This document shows positions 9,282 through 17,605 of a stretch of DNA of 64,000 bases, piece by piece (position 1 is the stretch's first letter; the number at the start of each line of letters is the position of its first letter). The DNA comes from Microbacterium azadirachtae (GTDB taxonomy: Bacteria > Actinomycetota > Actinomycetes > Actinomycetales > Microbacteriaceae): positions 62,001-126,000 of the forward strand of contig NZ_JYIT01000082.1 in assembly GCF_000956545.1 (NCBI RefSeq). The letters run 5' to 3'. Below the pieces are notes generated by a model that worked only from the letters and a program-made list of their open reading frames with translations, searched no databases and was not told where the DNA came from. The translations under genes were made by a program, and so were the position numbers.

Positions 9282-9308
9282 CCCCTGGGCGGCGCGCACC
9301 TCGCTCGG

Positions 9309-9314
9309 TATCCT
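9309..9314 (+). promoter_or_regulatory. -10 box of leaderless tetR-type gene
   Basis: TATCCT, 6 nt before the ATG at 9321; no ribosome-binding site in between. Confidence 0.5.
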
Positions 9315-9320
9315 GAGCCC

Positions 9321-9950
9321 ATGACCCCCGGAGCGGCGCCGGACGCGACGCGGGCGAAGCTCCTTGCCGCGGCGGCCGAGGAGATCGTCGCACGTGGCTA
9401 CACCGCGGCGTCGCTGTCCCGGACGGCGGAGCGGATCGGTCTCACGAAGGGCGCGTTCAGCCGCCACTTCCCGACGAAGGACGACCTCGTCGAGGCGATC
9501 ATCGCCGAGGCGGCCCGCCGGGGCCCCGGCCTTCTCCGGGACGCGCAGGACGCGTTCCCCGCGAGCCCCCTCCGCGCCTGCATCTACGCGGTCGGCGAGA
9601 TCTCCGCGGCCGGGCGCACGGATCCGGTTCTCGCCGCATCGCTCCTCCTCGTGCAGGATCCGGCGATCGACGCCCGCCGTGTCGCTCCGCTGCGCCGTAT
9701 GGTCGCCGACGTGCTGCGCGTGCCTCTGACGGCGGCGGTGGCGGAGGAGGGCTATGACCTCACCCTTCCCGTGGAGGACGCCGTGCAGTTCCTCGTGGTG
9801 CTGCTGACGGGGATCCTCTCATCCGCGCGGTTCGCCGACGATTTCGGACCCCAGCACGAGGTGCTGTCGGTGCAGGCGGCGCTGGCGGGGCTCGGCATAC
9901 CGGACGCCGCCGAGGTCGTGGCCGACGTGATCCGGCGTCTCGGAGCCTGA
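9321..9950 (+). CDS. TetR-family transcriptional regulator
   Basis: 209 residues. The N-terminal HTH is clear: ARGYTAASLSRTAERIGLTKGAFSRHFPTKDDLVEAII (about 27-64), a form close to the ScbR/ArpA-like subgroup (TKGA.xxHFP). The rest is the all-helical ligand and dimer domain. It is probably leaderless, starting 6 nt after a TATCCT box. No palindrome precedes the gene itself, but a perfect 16-bp palindrome lies 60 nt after its stop, upstream of the Na+/H+ antiporter gene, making that gene the most likely target. The ligand is unknown. Confidence 0.87.
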   Translation: MTPGAAPDATRAKLLAAAAEEIVARGYTAASLSRTAERIGLTKGAFSRHFPTKDDLVEAIIAEAARRGPGLLRDAQDAFPASPLRACIYAVGEISAAGRTDPVLAASLLLVQDPAIDARRVAPLRRMVADVLRVPLTAAVAEEGYDLTLPVEDAVQFLVVLLTGILSSARFADDFGPQHEVLSVQAALAGLGIPDAAEVVADVIRRLGA

Positions 9951-10009
9951 GCGGGCTGCGCCGCTCAGGCCGTTCACTCCGTCGTGCTACGCTCGCTCGC
10001 GGGGGAATT

Positions 10010-10025
10010 GTAGACGATCGTCTAC
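10010..10025. promoter_or_regulatory. Perfect 16-bp palindrome, probable TetR operator
   Basis: GTAGACGATCGTCTAC is a perfect palindrome with no spacer, the size and symmetry bound by TetR-family dimers. A TACGCT box (9988-9993) lies just upstream, so a bound repressor would block a start around +10. It sits between the tetR-type gene and the antiporter gene. Confidence 0.6.
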
Positions 10026-10092
10026 GCGCTGGGGGCTGCAGCCCGTCGCCGTGGATGTGGGGACATCGATGGCGGCGGGCTCCCACCGGGAA

Positions 10093-10098
10093 TACCGT
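10093..10098 (+). promoter_or_regulatory. Candidate -10 box for the antiporter gene
   Basis: TACCGT, giving a start near 10105 and a ~60-nt leader carrying GAGAGGAG before the ATG at 10167. An ATG at 10105 would be leaderless but opens an out-of-frame ORF that I do not regard as a gene. Confidence 0.35.
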
Positions 10099-10166
10099 GG
10101 ACGCATGCAGCGCTGTGCCCTCAGCGGACGGCGCTCGCAGTCCGCCCGGGCGAGAGGAGACGGCGC

Positions 10167-11978
10167 ATGGAAGGCCTCGAGGTCACCGTTCTGCTGGGGC
10201 TCACGATCCTCACGGGGGCACTGCTGGCCCCGCGGGTGCGACTGGCGCTGCCGCTCGTGCTCGTCGTGCTCGGCCTCCTCCTCGGATTCGTGCCCGCGCT
10301 GCGCGAGATCCAGCTCCCGCCGGAGACGGTGCTGCTCCTGTTCCTCCCCGTGATGCTGTTCTGGGAGAGTCTGACCACCTCGCTGCGCTCGATCCGGCGC
10401 GACTTCCGCTACATCCTTCCGATGAGCACGCTGCTCGTGGTCGCCTCGGCCTTCGCCGTCGCCGGCATCGGACTGCTGTTCGGGCTGCCGTGGGAGACGG
10501 CGCTGATCCTGGGCGCCGCCGTCGCTCCGCCCGACGCGACCGCCGTCGCCGCCCTCGGGCGGATGCTGCCGCGACGCATGTTCATGAAGCTCAAGGCGGA
10601 GAGCCTCACCAACGACGGCACCGCGCTGGTCCTGTACGCGATCGGGCTCTCGCTCGCGGTCGGCGGCCACATCACGCCGCTCAGCATCGGGTGGACCGTG
10701 GTGGTCTCGTATCTGGGCGGCATCGCCGCGGGAGTCGCGGTCGCCGCCCTGGGCTACTTCCTGCTGCGCGCGATCTCCTCCACGATCATCATCAACACCA
10801 CGCTGCTGCTGATCCCGTTCGTCGCGTTCCTGCTCGCCGAGCTCATCGGCGCGTCCGGCGTGCTCGCCGTCGTCGTCGCCGGCGTGATCATCGCCTACGT
10901 GTCGCCGACCGTGACCACCGCTCCGTCGCGACGTCAGGCGGAGTCGGCCTGGCCGTTCGGCGTGTTCCTGCTCAACGGCGCTCTGTTCGTGCTGATCGGG
11001 CTCGAGGTGCAGTACGTCGTGCACCAGATCTCGGCCGGCGCCATCGGCCGCCTCGTGCTCGTGACGATCGCCGTGTGGGTGGCGCTGCTCGTGGTGCGCT
11101 ACCTCTTCCAGCTGCTCAGCGTGCCGTTCTACGGGCGCTCCGGTCCGAGGCCGCCGCGCGGCGTGCGCGCTCGCTCCCGCGTGCTCAGCACGTTCGCCGG
11201 GATGCGCGGCGCCGTCTCCCTCGCGATCGCGCTGTCGGTCCCCGCGGGCGCCGTCGCCGGCGGAGCGGTGGACGGCCGTGACGAGATCGTCTTCGTCACC
11301 GCGGGCGTCATCCTGCTGAGCCTGCTCGTGCAGGGCATGCTCCTGCCGGCCATCGTGCGCTGGGCGCGGATCCCCGCCGACCAGGCGGAGGTCGAGGAGT
11401 ACGAGCTCGCCGAGCGCACCATCTCCGGCGCGGCGCTCGCGGCGCTGGACGACCTCGCCGTGCAGCACCAGGTCAGCGACGAGGTGCGCGACCGGATCCG
11501 CTTCGAGGGCTACCAGATGCTCGAGTACACGAACGCGCGCACGCTCGCCCGCGAGCAGGCGCTGGTCGACGCGGAGGTGCGCGCACTCGACGAGATGCTC
11601 GGCCAGCCCGACCCCCTCGCCGCCGGCACCGACGCCCGCGAGGACGGGGGCGATCCGCTCGCGGCGGGGACCTCTTCCGACACGGTGGACTCCGCGCCGA
11701 ACGCGGACGGCTCGGGAGGTTCCTCGCGCCGCACGATCATCGAGGGCGCGACCCTGCAGATGATCGCGACCTCGGAGGACGTCGACCTCCTGCAGCGCTC
11801 ACCGTTGGTCCGGCACGACGAGCTCACCCGGCTCAAGCTCGCGCTCCTCGACCGCAAGCGCGAGGTGCTGCTGGGGCTGCGTCGCTCCGGCACGGTCGAC
11901 GATCTCATCGTGCGGCGGATCTCCGCCCGCCTCGACCTCGAGCAGCTGCGGCTGCAGGGGCTCGAGGACTTCGACTGA
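10167..11978 (+). CDS. Cation:proton antiporter, CPA1 (NhaP-like) family
   Basis: 603 residues. About twelve transmembrane helices fill residues 1-410, with the ion-site motif APPDATAV (Asp123) in place of the usual SPTDxVAV and a second NDGTALVL segment. The C-terminal ~190 residues are cytoplasmic, with acidic and Gly/Ser-rich linker (DAREDGGDPLAAGT...) and helical parts, as in Na+(K+)/H+ antiporters with regulatory tails. A strong GAGAGGAG ribosome site precedes the ATG. It exchanges Na+ or K+ for protons for pH and salt homeostasis (family knowledge). It is likely controlled by the TetR-family regulator upstream. Confidence 0.9.
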   Translation: MEGLEVTVLLGLTILTGALLAPRVRLALPLVLVVLGLLLGFVPALREIQLPPETVLLLFLPVMLFWESLTTSLRSIRRDFRYILPMSTLLVVASAFAVAGIGLLFGLPWETALILGAAVAPPDATAVAALGRMLPRRMFMKLKAESLTNDGTALVLYAIGLSLAVGGHITPLSIGWTVVVSYLGGIAAGVAVAALGYFLLRAISSTIIINTTLLLIPFVAFLLAELIGASGVLAVVVAGVIIAYVSPTVTTAPSRRQAESAWPFGVFLLNGALFVLIGLEVQYVVHQISAGAIGRLVLVTIAVWVALLVVRYLFQLLSVPFYGRSGPRPPRGVRARSRVLSTFAGMRGAVSLAIALSVPAGAVAGGAVDGRDEIVFVTAGVILLSLLVQGMLLPAIVRWARIPADQAEVEEYELAERTISGAALAALDDLAVQHQVSDEVRDRIRFEGYQMLEYTNARTLAREQALVDAEVRALDEMLGQPDPLAAGTDAREDGGDPLAAGTSSDTVDSAPNADGSGGSSRRTIIEGATLQMIATSEDVDLLQRSPLVRHDELTRLKLALLDRKREVLLGLRRSGTVDDLIVRRISARLDLEQLRLQGLEDFD

Positions 11979-12073
11979 GCGCGCTGACGGCGCGCCCGCC
12001 GGTCGTACTCCGGTAGCAGACCGGCCGCGGAGGATCATTCCGCAGAGGGACGCGATCGCCGACGGGGCCGACC

Positions 12074-12079
12074 TACCGT
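12074..12079 (+). promoter_or_regulatory. -10 box of leaderless dedA-type gene
   Basis: TACCGT, 6 nt before the ATG at 12086. Confidence 0.5.
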
Positions 12080-12085
12080 GAGGTC

Positions 12086-12772
12086 ATGGCCGAACTCCTC
12101 AGTGCTTTCCTCCTCACGCCGTGGGCGCCGCTGCTGATCCTGCTGTTCTGCTTCCTGGACGGCTTCTTCCCGCCGGTGCCGAGCGAGACGGTGGTCGTGG
12201 GAGCCCTGACGATGGCCTTCGCGACCGGGGCGCAGGCCGCGCCGACCGCGATCCTGATCCTGTTCGCGGCCGGGATCGGCGCGGCGGCGGGCGACAGCGC
12301 CGCCTACGCGATCGGGCGTCGTGCGGGCACGCGGCGGTGGGGGTGGATGCGACGTCCCCGGGTGCAGTCCGCGCTGGTCTGGGCGGGGGAGCGTCTCGCC
12401 GCACGCCCTGCGATCCCGCTGCTCGTCGCCCGGTACATCCCGGTCGGCCGGGTGGCCGTGAACATGACCGCGGGAGCCACGCGGCTGCCGTACCGCCGGT
12501 TCCTGCCGCTCTCCCTGGTCGCCGCCGCCGGGTGGGTCGGCCTCAGCGCACTGATCGCATCGGTCGCCTCGGCCTGGCTCGGACATTCGCCGCTGCTCGC
12601 GGCCGGCGTCGGCGTGGCGCTCTCGATCGTGCTGGGACTCGCGATCGATCTGGGCGCCCGGCTCGCGCGTCGGCTTCGGCCGCAGAGCGCCCCTGTCGAT
12701 CGCGACGGCGCACGGCAGGAGGGCGAGCGTGCCCTGGTGGATGCCTCGGCGGAACGCTGTGACGCCGTGTGA
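12086..12772 (+). CDS. DedA family membrane protein
   Basis: 228 residues with the DedA plan: an N-terminal re-entrant motif FLDGFFPPVPSETVVVGAL (about 24-42), GDSAAYAIGRRAG (about 73-85) and the hallmark R-Y-I-P-V-G-R (about 116-122) followed by AGATRLPYRRF, then two C-terminal helices. DedA proteins are linked to polyprenyl-phosphate or phospholipid flipping and proton-dependent membrane homeostasis (family knowledge). The C-terminal tail of ~30 residues is hydrophilic. The gene starts 6 nt after a -10 box and appears monocistronic. Confidence 0.88.
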   Translation: MAELLSAFLLTPWAPLLILLFCFLDGFFPPVPSETVVVGALTMAFATGAQAAPTAILILFAAGIGAAAGDSAAYAIGRRAGTRRWGWMRRPRVQSALVWAGERLAARPAIPLLVARYIPVGRVAVNMTAGATRLPYRRFLPLSLVAAAGWVGLSALIASVASAWLGHSPLLAAGVGVALSIVLGLAIDLGARLARRLRPQSAPVDRDGARQEGERALVDASAERCDAV

Positions 12773-12842
12773 CGGATCGATTCGAGGGGCTCTCGACGCC
12801 CGCATACCGTGGTCGAGTCCCCCAAGAGAGGAACTCACAGCC

Positions 12843-13754
12843 ATGTCCCGCAAGCTCACCACCGCACTCGCCGCCGCCACCGCGGCGGCCGCACTCGTCT
12901 TCTCCCTCGTCGGCTGCTCGTCGGCCTCGGGCGCCGGATCCGACCCCACCGCGGAGGCCGGCAAGACCGTCAAGGTCGGCGTCGTCGGCAAGAGCGACCC
13001 CCAGTGGCCGGCCTTCGTCGAGGCGGCCAAGAAGGAGGGCATCACCGTCGAGCTGGTGGACTTCGGCTCCTACGAGCAGCCGAACCCGGCACTGTCCGAG
13101 GGCGAGATCGACCTCAACCAGTTCCAGCACATCGTGTACCTCGCGCAGTACAACGTGAAGTCGGGCAAGGACCTGCAGCCGATCGGCTCGACCGCCATCT
13201 ACCCGCTCGGGCTGTACTCCAAGAAGTACAAGAGCGTGAAGGAGATCCCCGCGGGCGAGACCGTCGCCGTGCCGGACGACGCATCCAACCAGGCGCGCGG
13301 CCTGCTCGTGCTGCAGTCCGCCGGCCTCATCACGCTGAAGAGCGGCGGGTCGATCTTCTCCGACCTCGCCGACGTGGACACGGCGAAGTCCAAGGTCAAG
13401 GTGACGGCGCTCGAGGCGGCTCTGATCCCGACCTCGCTGCCCGACGTGGCCGCGGCGATCATCAACAACGACTTCGTCAAGGACGCCGGTCTGACGTTCA
13501 AGGACGCCATCGCGCAGGACGACCCCAAGGATCCGAACGCGCTGCCCTACGTGAACATCTTCGCGGCGCCGGCCAAGGAGAAGGACAACGCGACCTACAA
13601 GAAGCTGGTCGAGATCTTCCAGACCGACGCCGATGTGCAGAAGGGCCTCGCCAAGGCCTCCGGCGACACCGGGGTACCGCTGAAGGTCGACGCGGCCGAG
13701 CTGCAGAAGACCCTCACCACGGTCGAGGGCGACGTCAAGAACCACAAGGGCTGA
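12843..13754 (+). CDS. metQ: Methionine ABC transporter substrate-binding lipoprotein
   Basis: 303 residues, NlpA/MetQ family. The signal peptide ends in a lipobox LVGC (Cys25). The body begins KTVKVGVVGKSDPQWPAF and contains the family segments EGEIDLNQFQH, IYPLGLYS and VAVPDDASNQARGLL. It captures methionine (probably both isomers) outside the membrane. The start is supported by AGAGAGGAA upstream and the signal peptide. It leads the metQNI operon; a strong stem-loop separates it from metN, which would let it be made in excess over the membrane components. Confidence 0.92.
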   Translation: MSRKLTTALAAATAAAALVFSLVGCSSASGAGSDPTAEAGKTVKVGVVGKSDPQWPAFVEAAKKEGITVELVDFGSYEQPNPALSEGEIDLNQFQHIVYLAQYNVKSGKDLQPIGSTAIYPLGLYSKKYKSVKEIPAGETVAVPDDASNQARGLLVLQSAGLITLKSGGSIFSDLADVDTAKSKVKVTALEAALIPTSLPDVAAAIINNDFVKDAGLTFKDAIAQDDPKDPNALPYVNIFAAPAKEKDNATYKKLVEIFQTDADVQKGLAKASGDTGVPLKVDAAELQKTLTTVEGDVKNHKG

Positions 13755-13769
13755 CCGAGACCTGCGAGA

Positions 13770-13802
13770 GAATCGGGCGGTGCGTTCTGCGCCGCCCGAT
13801 TC
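13770..13802 (+). terminator. Intra-operon stem-loop between metQ and metN
   Basis: GAATCGGGCGG (13770-13780) pairs perfectly with CCGCCCGATTC (13792-13802). With no T-run it may act as a partial terminator or 3' stabiliser of the metQ message. Confidence 0.55.
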
Positions 13803-13830
13803 CCGTGCCACCGCTACCTCCGGAGTGACC

Positions 13831-14904
13831 ATGCCGATCGTGAGCCTGCAGGGCGTCACCAAGTCCTATCCGCCCACGTCCCGCGACGGCGCTCCCGTCG
13901 TCGCCGTCGATGACGTCTCCCTCGACATCGCGCAGGGCGATGTCTTCGGGATCATCGGATACTCCGGCGCGGGCAAGTCCACGCTCGTGCGGCTGATCAA
14001 CGCGCTCGAGCCGGCGACGAGCGGCCGCCTGGTGGTCGACGGCGTCGACATCACGACGCTCTCCGAGCGGGAGCTGCGTCGCGTGCGCGGCGGCATCGGG
14101 ATGATCTTCCAGCAGTTCAACCTGTTCTCCGCGAAGACGGTCAGGGCGAACATCGCCTATCCGCTCAAGCTGGCCGGCTGGGCGAAGGCGGACATCGACG
14201 CGCGGGTCGCCGAGCTGCTCGCGTTCGTCGGCCTCTCGGACAAGGCGAAGGCGTTCCCGGAGCAGCTGTCGGGCGGTCAGAAGCAGCGCGTCGGCATCGC
14301 GCGCGCCCTCGCCACCCGTCCGGCGATCCTGCTCGCGGATGAGGCGACAAGCGCGCTCGACCCGCAGACCACCCACGAGGTCCTGGAGCTGCTGGCGCGG
14401 GTGAACCGCGAGCAGGGCGTCACGATCGTCGTCATCACGCACGAGATGGACGTGATCCAGACCCTGGCGACCAAGGTGGCCGTCATGGAGAACGGCCGGG
14501 TCGTGGAGCAGGGGGACGTCTTCGAGGTGTTCTCGAACCCGCAGAACCCCGCGTCGCAGCGGTTCGTCGGCACGGTGATCAAGGGCGTGCCGAGTCCCGC
14601 CGAGCAGGCGTCGCTTCAGGCCCGTCACGACGGACGGCTCGTGACCTTCTCGTTCCGCGACGGAGACTCGTCCCAGGCGCAGGTGTTCCTCGACCTCGCC
14701 GAGGCGGCACTCGAGTTCGAGCTCGTGTACGGCGGGATCAACGACATCCGAGGCCGCGCCTTCGGGCACCTCACGCTCGCGATCCGCGGATCGGATGCGG
14801 CGGTCGACGCCGCTCTCACGAAGATCCGCAGCCACGCGTCCGTCACGGAGGTGCCGCGTGCGGCTTCCGCGGGCACAGCGCGGACCGAAGGGGAGGTGCG
14901 CTGA
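13831..14904 (+). CDS. metN: Methionine ABC transporter ATP-binding protein
   Basis: 357 residues from ATG 13831 with a CGGAG ribosome site. ABC domain: Walker A GYSGAGKST (43-51), signature LSGGQKQRVGIARAL, Walker B ILLADEATSALD, H-loop VITHEMD. The C-terminal ~100 residues form the NIL (ACT-like) domain that in MetN binds methionine and feedback-inhibits transport (family knowledge). The stop overlaps the metI start (TGATG). Confidence 0.94.
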   Translation: MPIVSLQGVTKSYPPTSRDGAPVVAVDDVSLDIAQGDVFGIIGYSGAGKSTLVRLINALEPATSGRLVVDGVDITTLSERELRRVRGGIGMIFQQFNLFSAKTVRANIAYPLKLAGWAKADIDARVAELLAFVGLSDKAKAFPEQLSGGQKQRVGIARALATRPAILLADEATSALDPQTTHEVLELLARVNREQGVTIVVITHEMDVIQTLATKVAVMENGRVVEQGDVFEVFSNPQNPASQRFVGTVIKGVPSPAEQASLQARHDGRLVTFSFRDGDSSQAQVFLDLAEAALEFELVYGGINDIRGRAFGHLTLAIRGSDAAVDAALTKIRSHASVTEVPRAASAGTARTEGEVR

Positions 14905-15563
14905 TGGACCGCCTCATCGAACTGCTGCCGGACTTCTGGCAGGCCGCCGTCGAGACCCTGTACATGACGACGATCGCGCTCGTCATGTCCGGAGTGATCG
15001 GCACGATCATCGGGATCGGTCTGTACGTCACCCGTCCGGGCGGACTGCTGCCGAATCGCCCGGTGAGCATCCTCATCTCGTTCCTGGTGAACTTCATCCG
15101 CCCGATCCCGTTCGTGATCTTCATCGCGGTGCTGCAGCCGTTCACGCGGATCGTGATCGGCACCGGCATCGGCATCAACGCGGGTGCGTTCGCGATCGGG
15201 GTCGCGGCCTCGTTCGCGATCGGGCGCATCGTCGAGCAGCACCTCGTCTCGGTGTCGCCGGGGGTGATCGAGGCGGCGCGGTCGATGGGCGCGGGTCCGT
15301 GGCGGATCCTGCTCACGGTCGTGATGCCCGAGGCCCTCGGGCCGCTGATCCTCGGCTACACGTTCATCGTCGTGGCGCTCATCGACATGACCGCGATGGC
15401 CGGGCTCGTCGGCGGCGGCGGCCTCGGCGCGTTCGCCCAGGTCTACGGCTTCCGGCAGTTCGAGCCCGTCGTGATGTGGGCGGCGATCATCCTCATCGTC
15501 GTGTTCGTCCACCTCGTGCAGACGCTCGGCACGTGGCTCGCCCGCAGGATCATGCGCCGCTGA
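14904..15563 (+). CDS. metI: Methionine ABC transporter permease
   Basis: 219 residues with five predicted membrane helices and the EAA loop in the form EAARSMGAGPWRILLTVVMPEA, the docking site for MetN. The gene overlaps metN at one base, confirming one operon metQ-metN-metI. Its 3' end overlaps the convergent pseudouridine synthase gene by 14 nt. Together with MetQ and MetN it forms the high-affinity methionine importer. Confidence 0.93.
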   Translation: MDRLIELLPDFWQAAVETLYMTTIALVMSGVIGTIIGIGLYVTRPGGLLPNRPVSILISFLVNFIRPIPFVIFIAVLQPFTRIVIGTGIGINAGAFAIGVAASFAIGRIVEQHLVSVSPGVIEAARSMGAGPWRILLTVVMPEALGPLILGYTFIVVALIDMTAMAGLVGGGGLGAFAQVYGFRQFEPVVMWAAIILIVVFVHLVQTLGTWLARRIMRR

Positions 15564-16503
15564 GACGCGGCGCCTCCTGCAGGGTGCGCCGGGTGACGAA
15601 CTCGCGCGGCGCGCCCGTGAGCGGATCCGTGAAGCGCAGCTCGCGGGCCAGCAGCTGCAGGGGACGGGTGAAGTCGTCGGGCGTCTCGGGGAGCAGCTCC
15701 GGGTAGAAGCCGTCGTTCAGGATCCCGGCGCCCAGCTCGGCGAGATGCACGCGCAGCTGGTGCATCCGTCCCGAGTGCGGGCGCAGCAGGGTGTGCAGCA
15801 CGCGGTCGTCGAAGCCGCGCAGCTCGATGAGCGTCTCGGCGTTCGGCTCGCGGGCGGGGTCCGTCTGCACGCAGACCTGACCGCGGAGCTTGACGATGTG
15901 ATTGCGGTGGACGAGGGGGAACGCGGCGCCGCCGAGAGCCGGAGCCGCGGGATCCCAGTCCGCGGGCAGCGGGGAGACGGCCTCATAGACCTTCTCCACC
16001 TCGCGACGCTCGAAGAGCAGCTGGTACGCCCCGCGGGTCGCGGGCCGGGTCGAGAACATCAGCAGGCCCGCCGTCGCGCGGTCCAGGCGGTGGATCGGGG
16101 TGAGCTCCGGGATGCCGAGGGCGTTGCGCAAGCGCACCAGGGCGGAGTTCTGCAGGTACTTGCCGCCCGGCGTCGTGGGCAGGAAGTGGGGCTTGTCGAC
16201 CACGACGAGATCCGCGTCCTGGTGGAGGATCTCCACGTCGAACGGGATCTGCTTCTCCACCGGCGGCTCGCGGTAGTACCAGACGAAGTCGTGCACGCCG
16301 AGCGGGGTCTCGCGGCTCAGCGCGGAGCCGTCGATCGCGACGATCTCGCCGCGGTCGAAGCGGCTGAGAAGCCGCTCCGGGTCGAGGTGGAAGAAGCGCT
16401 CGGCCATGTACGCGCCGACCGTGGGCCACGGCCCCTCGTCGGGCACGCGCAGCCGCGTCGCGCCGACGCCGTCGCGCACGGGCAGGGGGGAGCGCATCGC
16501 CAT
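15550..16503 (-). CDS. RluA-family pseudouridine synthase
   Basis: 317 residues from ATG 16503 (MAMRSPLPVRDG); an upstream in-frame extension is not family-like. The catalytic motif HRLDRATAGLLMFS carries the active Asp, preceded by VVVDKPHFLPTTPGG, and RPHSGRMHQLRVHLAELG forms the late conserved block. It isomerises uridine to pseudouridine in rRNA or tRNA; the target cannot be read from sequence. A short N-terminal S4-like part may be present (ERLLSRFDRGEIVAIDGS). The 3' end overlaps metI. Confidence 0.9.
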   Translation of the reverse strand: MAMRSPLPVRDGVGATRLRVPDEGPWPTVGAYMAERFFHLDPERLLSRFDRGEIVAIDGSALSRETPLGVHDFVWYYREPPVEKQIPFDVEILHQDADLVVVDKPHFLPTTPGGKYLQNSALVRLRNALGIPELTPIHRLDRATAGLLMFSTRPATRGAYQLLFERREVEKVYEAVSPLPADWDPAAPALGGAAFPLVHRNHIVKLRGQVCVQTDPAREPNAETLIELRGFDDRVLHTLLRPHSGRMHQLRVHLAELGAGILNDGFYPELLPETPDDFTRPLQLLARELRFTDPLTGAPREFVTRRTLQEAPRLSGA

Positions 16504-16576
16504 TCGGCCCAGCCTAGTTCGCGCTGCGGCGCGTCTCGAACTCCGCATCCGCCGCGTCCCGGGGCGGGCGTCATGC

Positions 16577-16612
16577 GGCGTCACGGGGAAATAGGGCGTC
16601 ACGGGGAAATAG
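16577..16612. repeat. Perfect 18-bp tandem duplication in a divergent promoter region
   Basis: GGCGTCACGGGGAAATAG occurs at 16577-16594 and immediately again at 16595-16612. A partial third copy (GGGCGTCATG) precedes it. It lies between the pseudouridine synthase start (16503) and the aldo/keto reductase start (16641). Confidence 0.85.
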
Positions 16613-16640
16613 TCCGTGCGGATGCGCGGTTGCCCCGGAT

Positions 16641-17594
16641 ATGACTCGCATCGGATCCAGTGACCTGTCCGTCTTCCCGCTCTCGCTCGGCGGCAACGTG
16701 TTCGGCTGGACCGCCGATCGCGACACGTCGTTCGCCGTGCTCGACGCGTTCGTCGCGGGGGGCGGGGACTTCATCGACACGGCGGACGCGTACAGCGCCT
16801 GGGTCGAGGGCAACAGCGGCGGCGAGAGCGAGACGATCATCGGCGAGTGGCTCGCCTCGCGCCGGCCCGAGGGGCTCGTCGTCGCCACCAAGGTCAGCCA
16901 GCACCCGCAGTTCCGCGGGCTGTCGGCGGCGAACGTCCGGCGTGCGGCCGAGGCGTCGCTGAGCCGGCTCGGCGTGGACGCCATCGACCTCTACTACGCG
17001 CACTTCGACGACGAGACCGTGCCCCTCGAGGAGACGGTCGCCGCGTTCGGACAGCTCGTCGAGGACGGTCTCGTGCGTAACGTCGCCGTGTCGAACTACT
17101 CGGCCGACCGCATCCGGGAGTGGATCGAGATCGCCCGGTCGACGGGTGTCGCCCTGCCGGTCGCGGTGCAGCCGCACTACAACCTCGTGCACCGCAACGA
17201 GGTCGAGGAGACGATCGTCCCGCTCGCGACCGAGTTCGGGCTCGGCCTCATCCCGTACTACGCCCTCGCCAGCGGCTTCCTCACCGGGAAGTACCGGTCC
17301 GCCGACGCGACAGGACAGGCCTCACCGCGCGCGGCCGGTGCCGCGAAGTACGCCACGGAGCACGGCCTGCGCATCATCGACGCGCTCGAGGAGATCGGGG
17401 AGGCGCACGGCGCCTCGATAACGGCGACCGCGCTCGCCTGGCTGCGCGCGCAGCCGGCCGTGGTGGCCCCGATCGCCAGCGCGCGCACGGTCGACCAGGT
17501 GCCCGACCTGCTCGCAGGAGGCCGGCTCGAGCTCTCCGCCGACGAGGTCGCGCGACTCAGCAGCGTGTCCGAGTGGACTCCGGCCCAGGTCTGA
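16641..17594 (+). CDS. Aldo/keto reductase
   Basis: 317 residues, (beta/alpha)8 NADPH-dependent oxidoreductase. The catalytic tetrad is visible: Asp and Tyr in FIDTADAYSAW, Lys in VVATKVSQ and His in YYAHFDDET. The C-terminal cofactor-binding part has ASARTVDQVPDLLAG. It is closest to the general AKR subfamily acting on aldehydes or sugars (family knowledge); the substrate is unknown. The next gene starts 11 nt after its stop, so the two oxidoreductases are probably co-expressed. No convincing ribosome site is seen before the ATG. Confidence 0.9.
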   Translation: MTRIGSSDLSVFPLSLGGNVFGWTADRDTSFAVLDAFVAGGGDFIDTADAYSAWVEGNSGGESETIIGEWLASRRPEGLVVATKVSQHPQFRGLSAANVRRAAEASLSRLGVDAIDLYYAHFDDETVPLEETVAAFGQLVEDGLVRNVAVSNYSADRIREWIEIARSTGVALPVAVQPHYNLVHRNEVEETIVPLATEFGLGLIPYYALASGFLTGKYRSADATGQASPRAAGAAKYATEHGLRIIDALEEIGEAHGASITATALAWLRAQPAVVAPIASARTVDQVPDLLAGGRLELSADEVARLSSVSEWTPAQV

Positions 17595-17605
17595 GGGGAG
17601 TCGTC

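Noticed and set aside
10105-10353. Leaderless-looking ATG at 10105 six nt after TACCGT
   Set aside because: The frame overlaps the antiporter gene out of phase and encodes Arg/Ser-rich sequence. The box is more likely the antiporter promoter.
12773-12842. Possible methionine/SAM riboswitch before metQ
   Set aside because: Only 70 nt, with a -10 box at 12805-12810 leaving a leader of about 26 nt. There is no room for a SAM aptamer.
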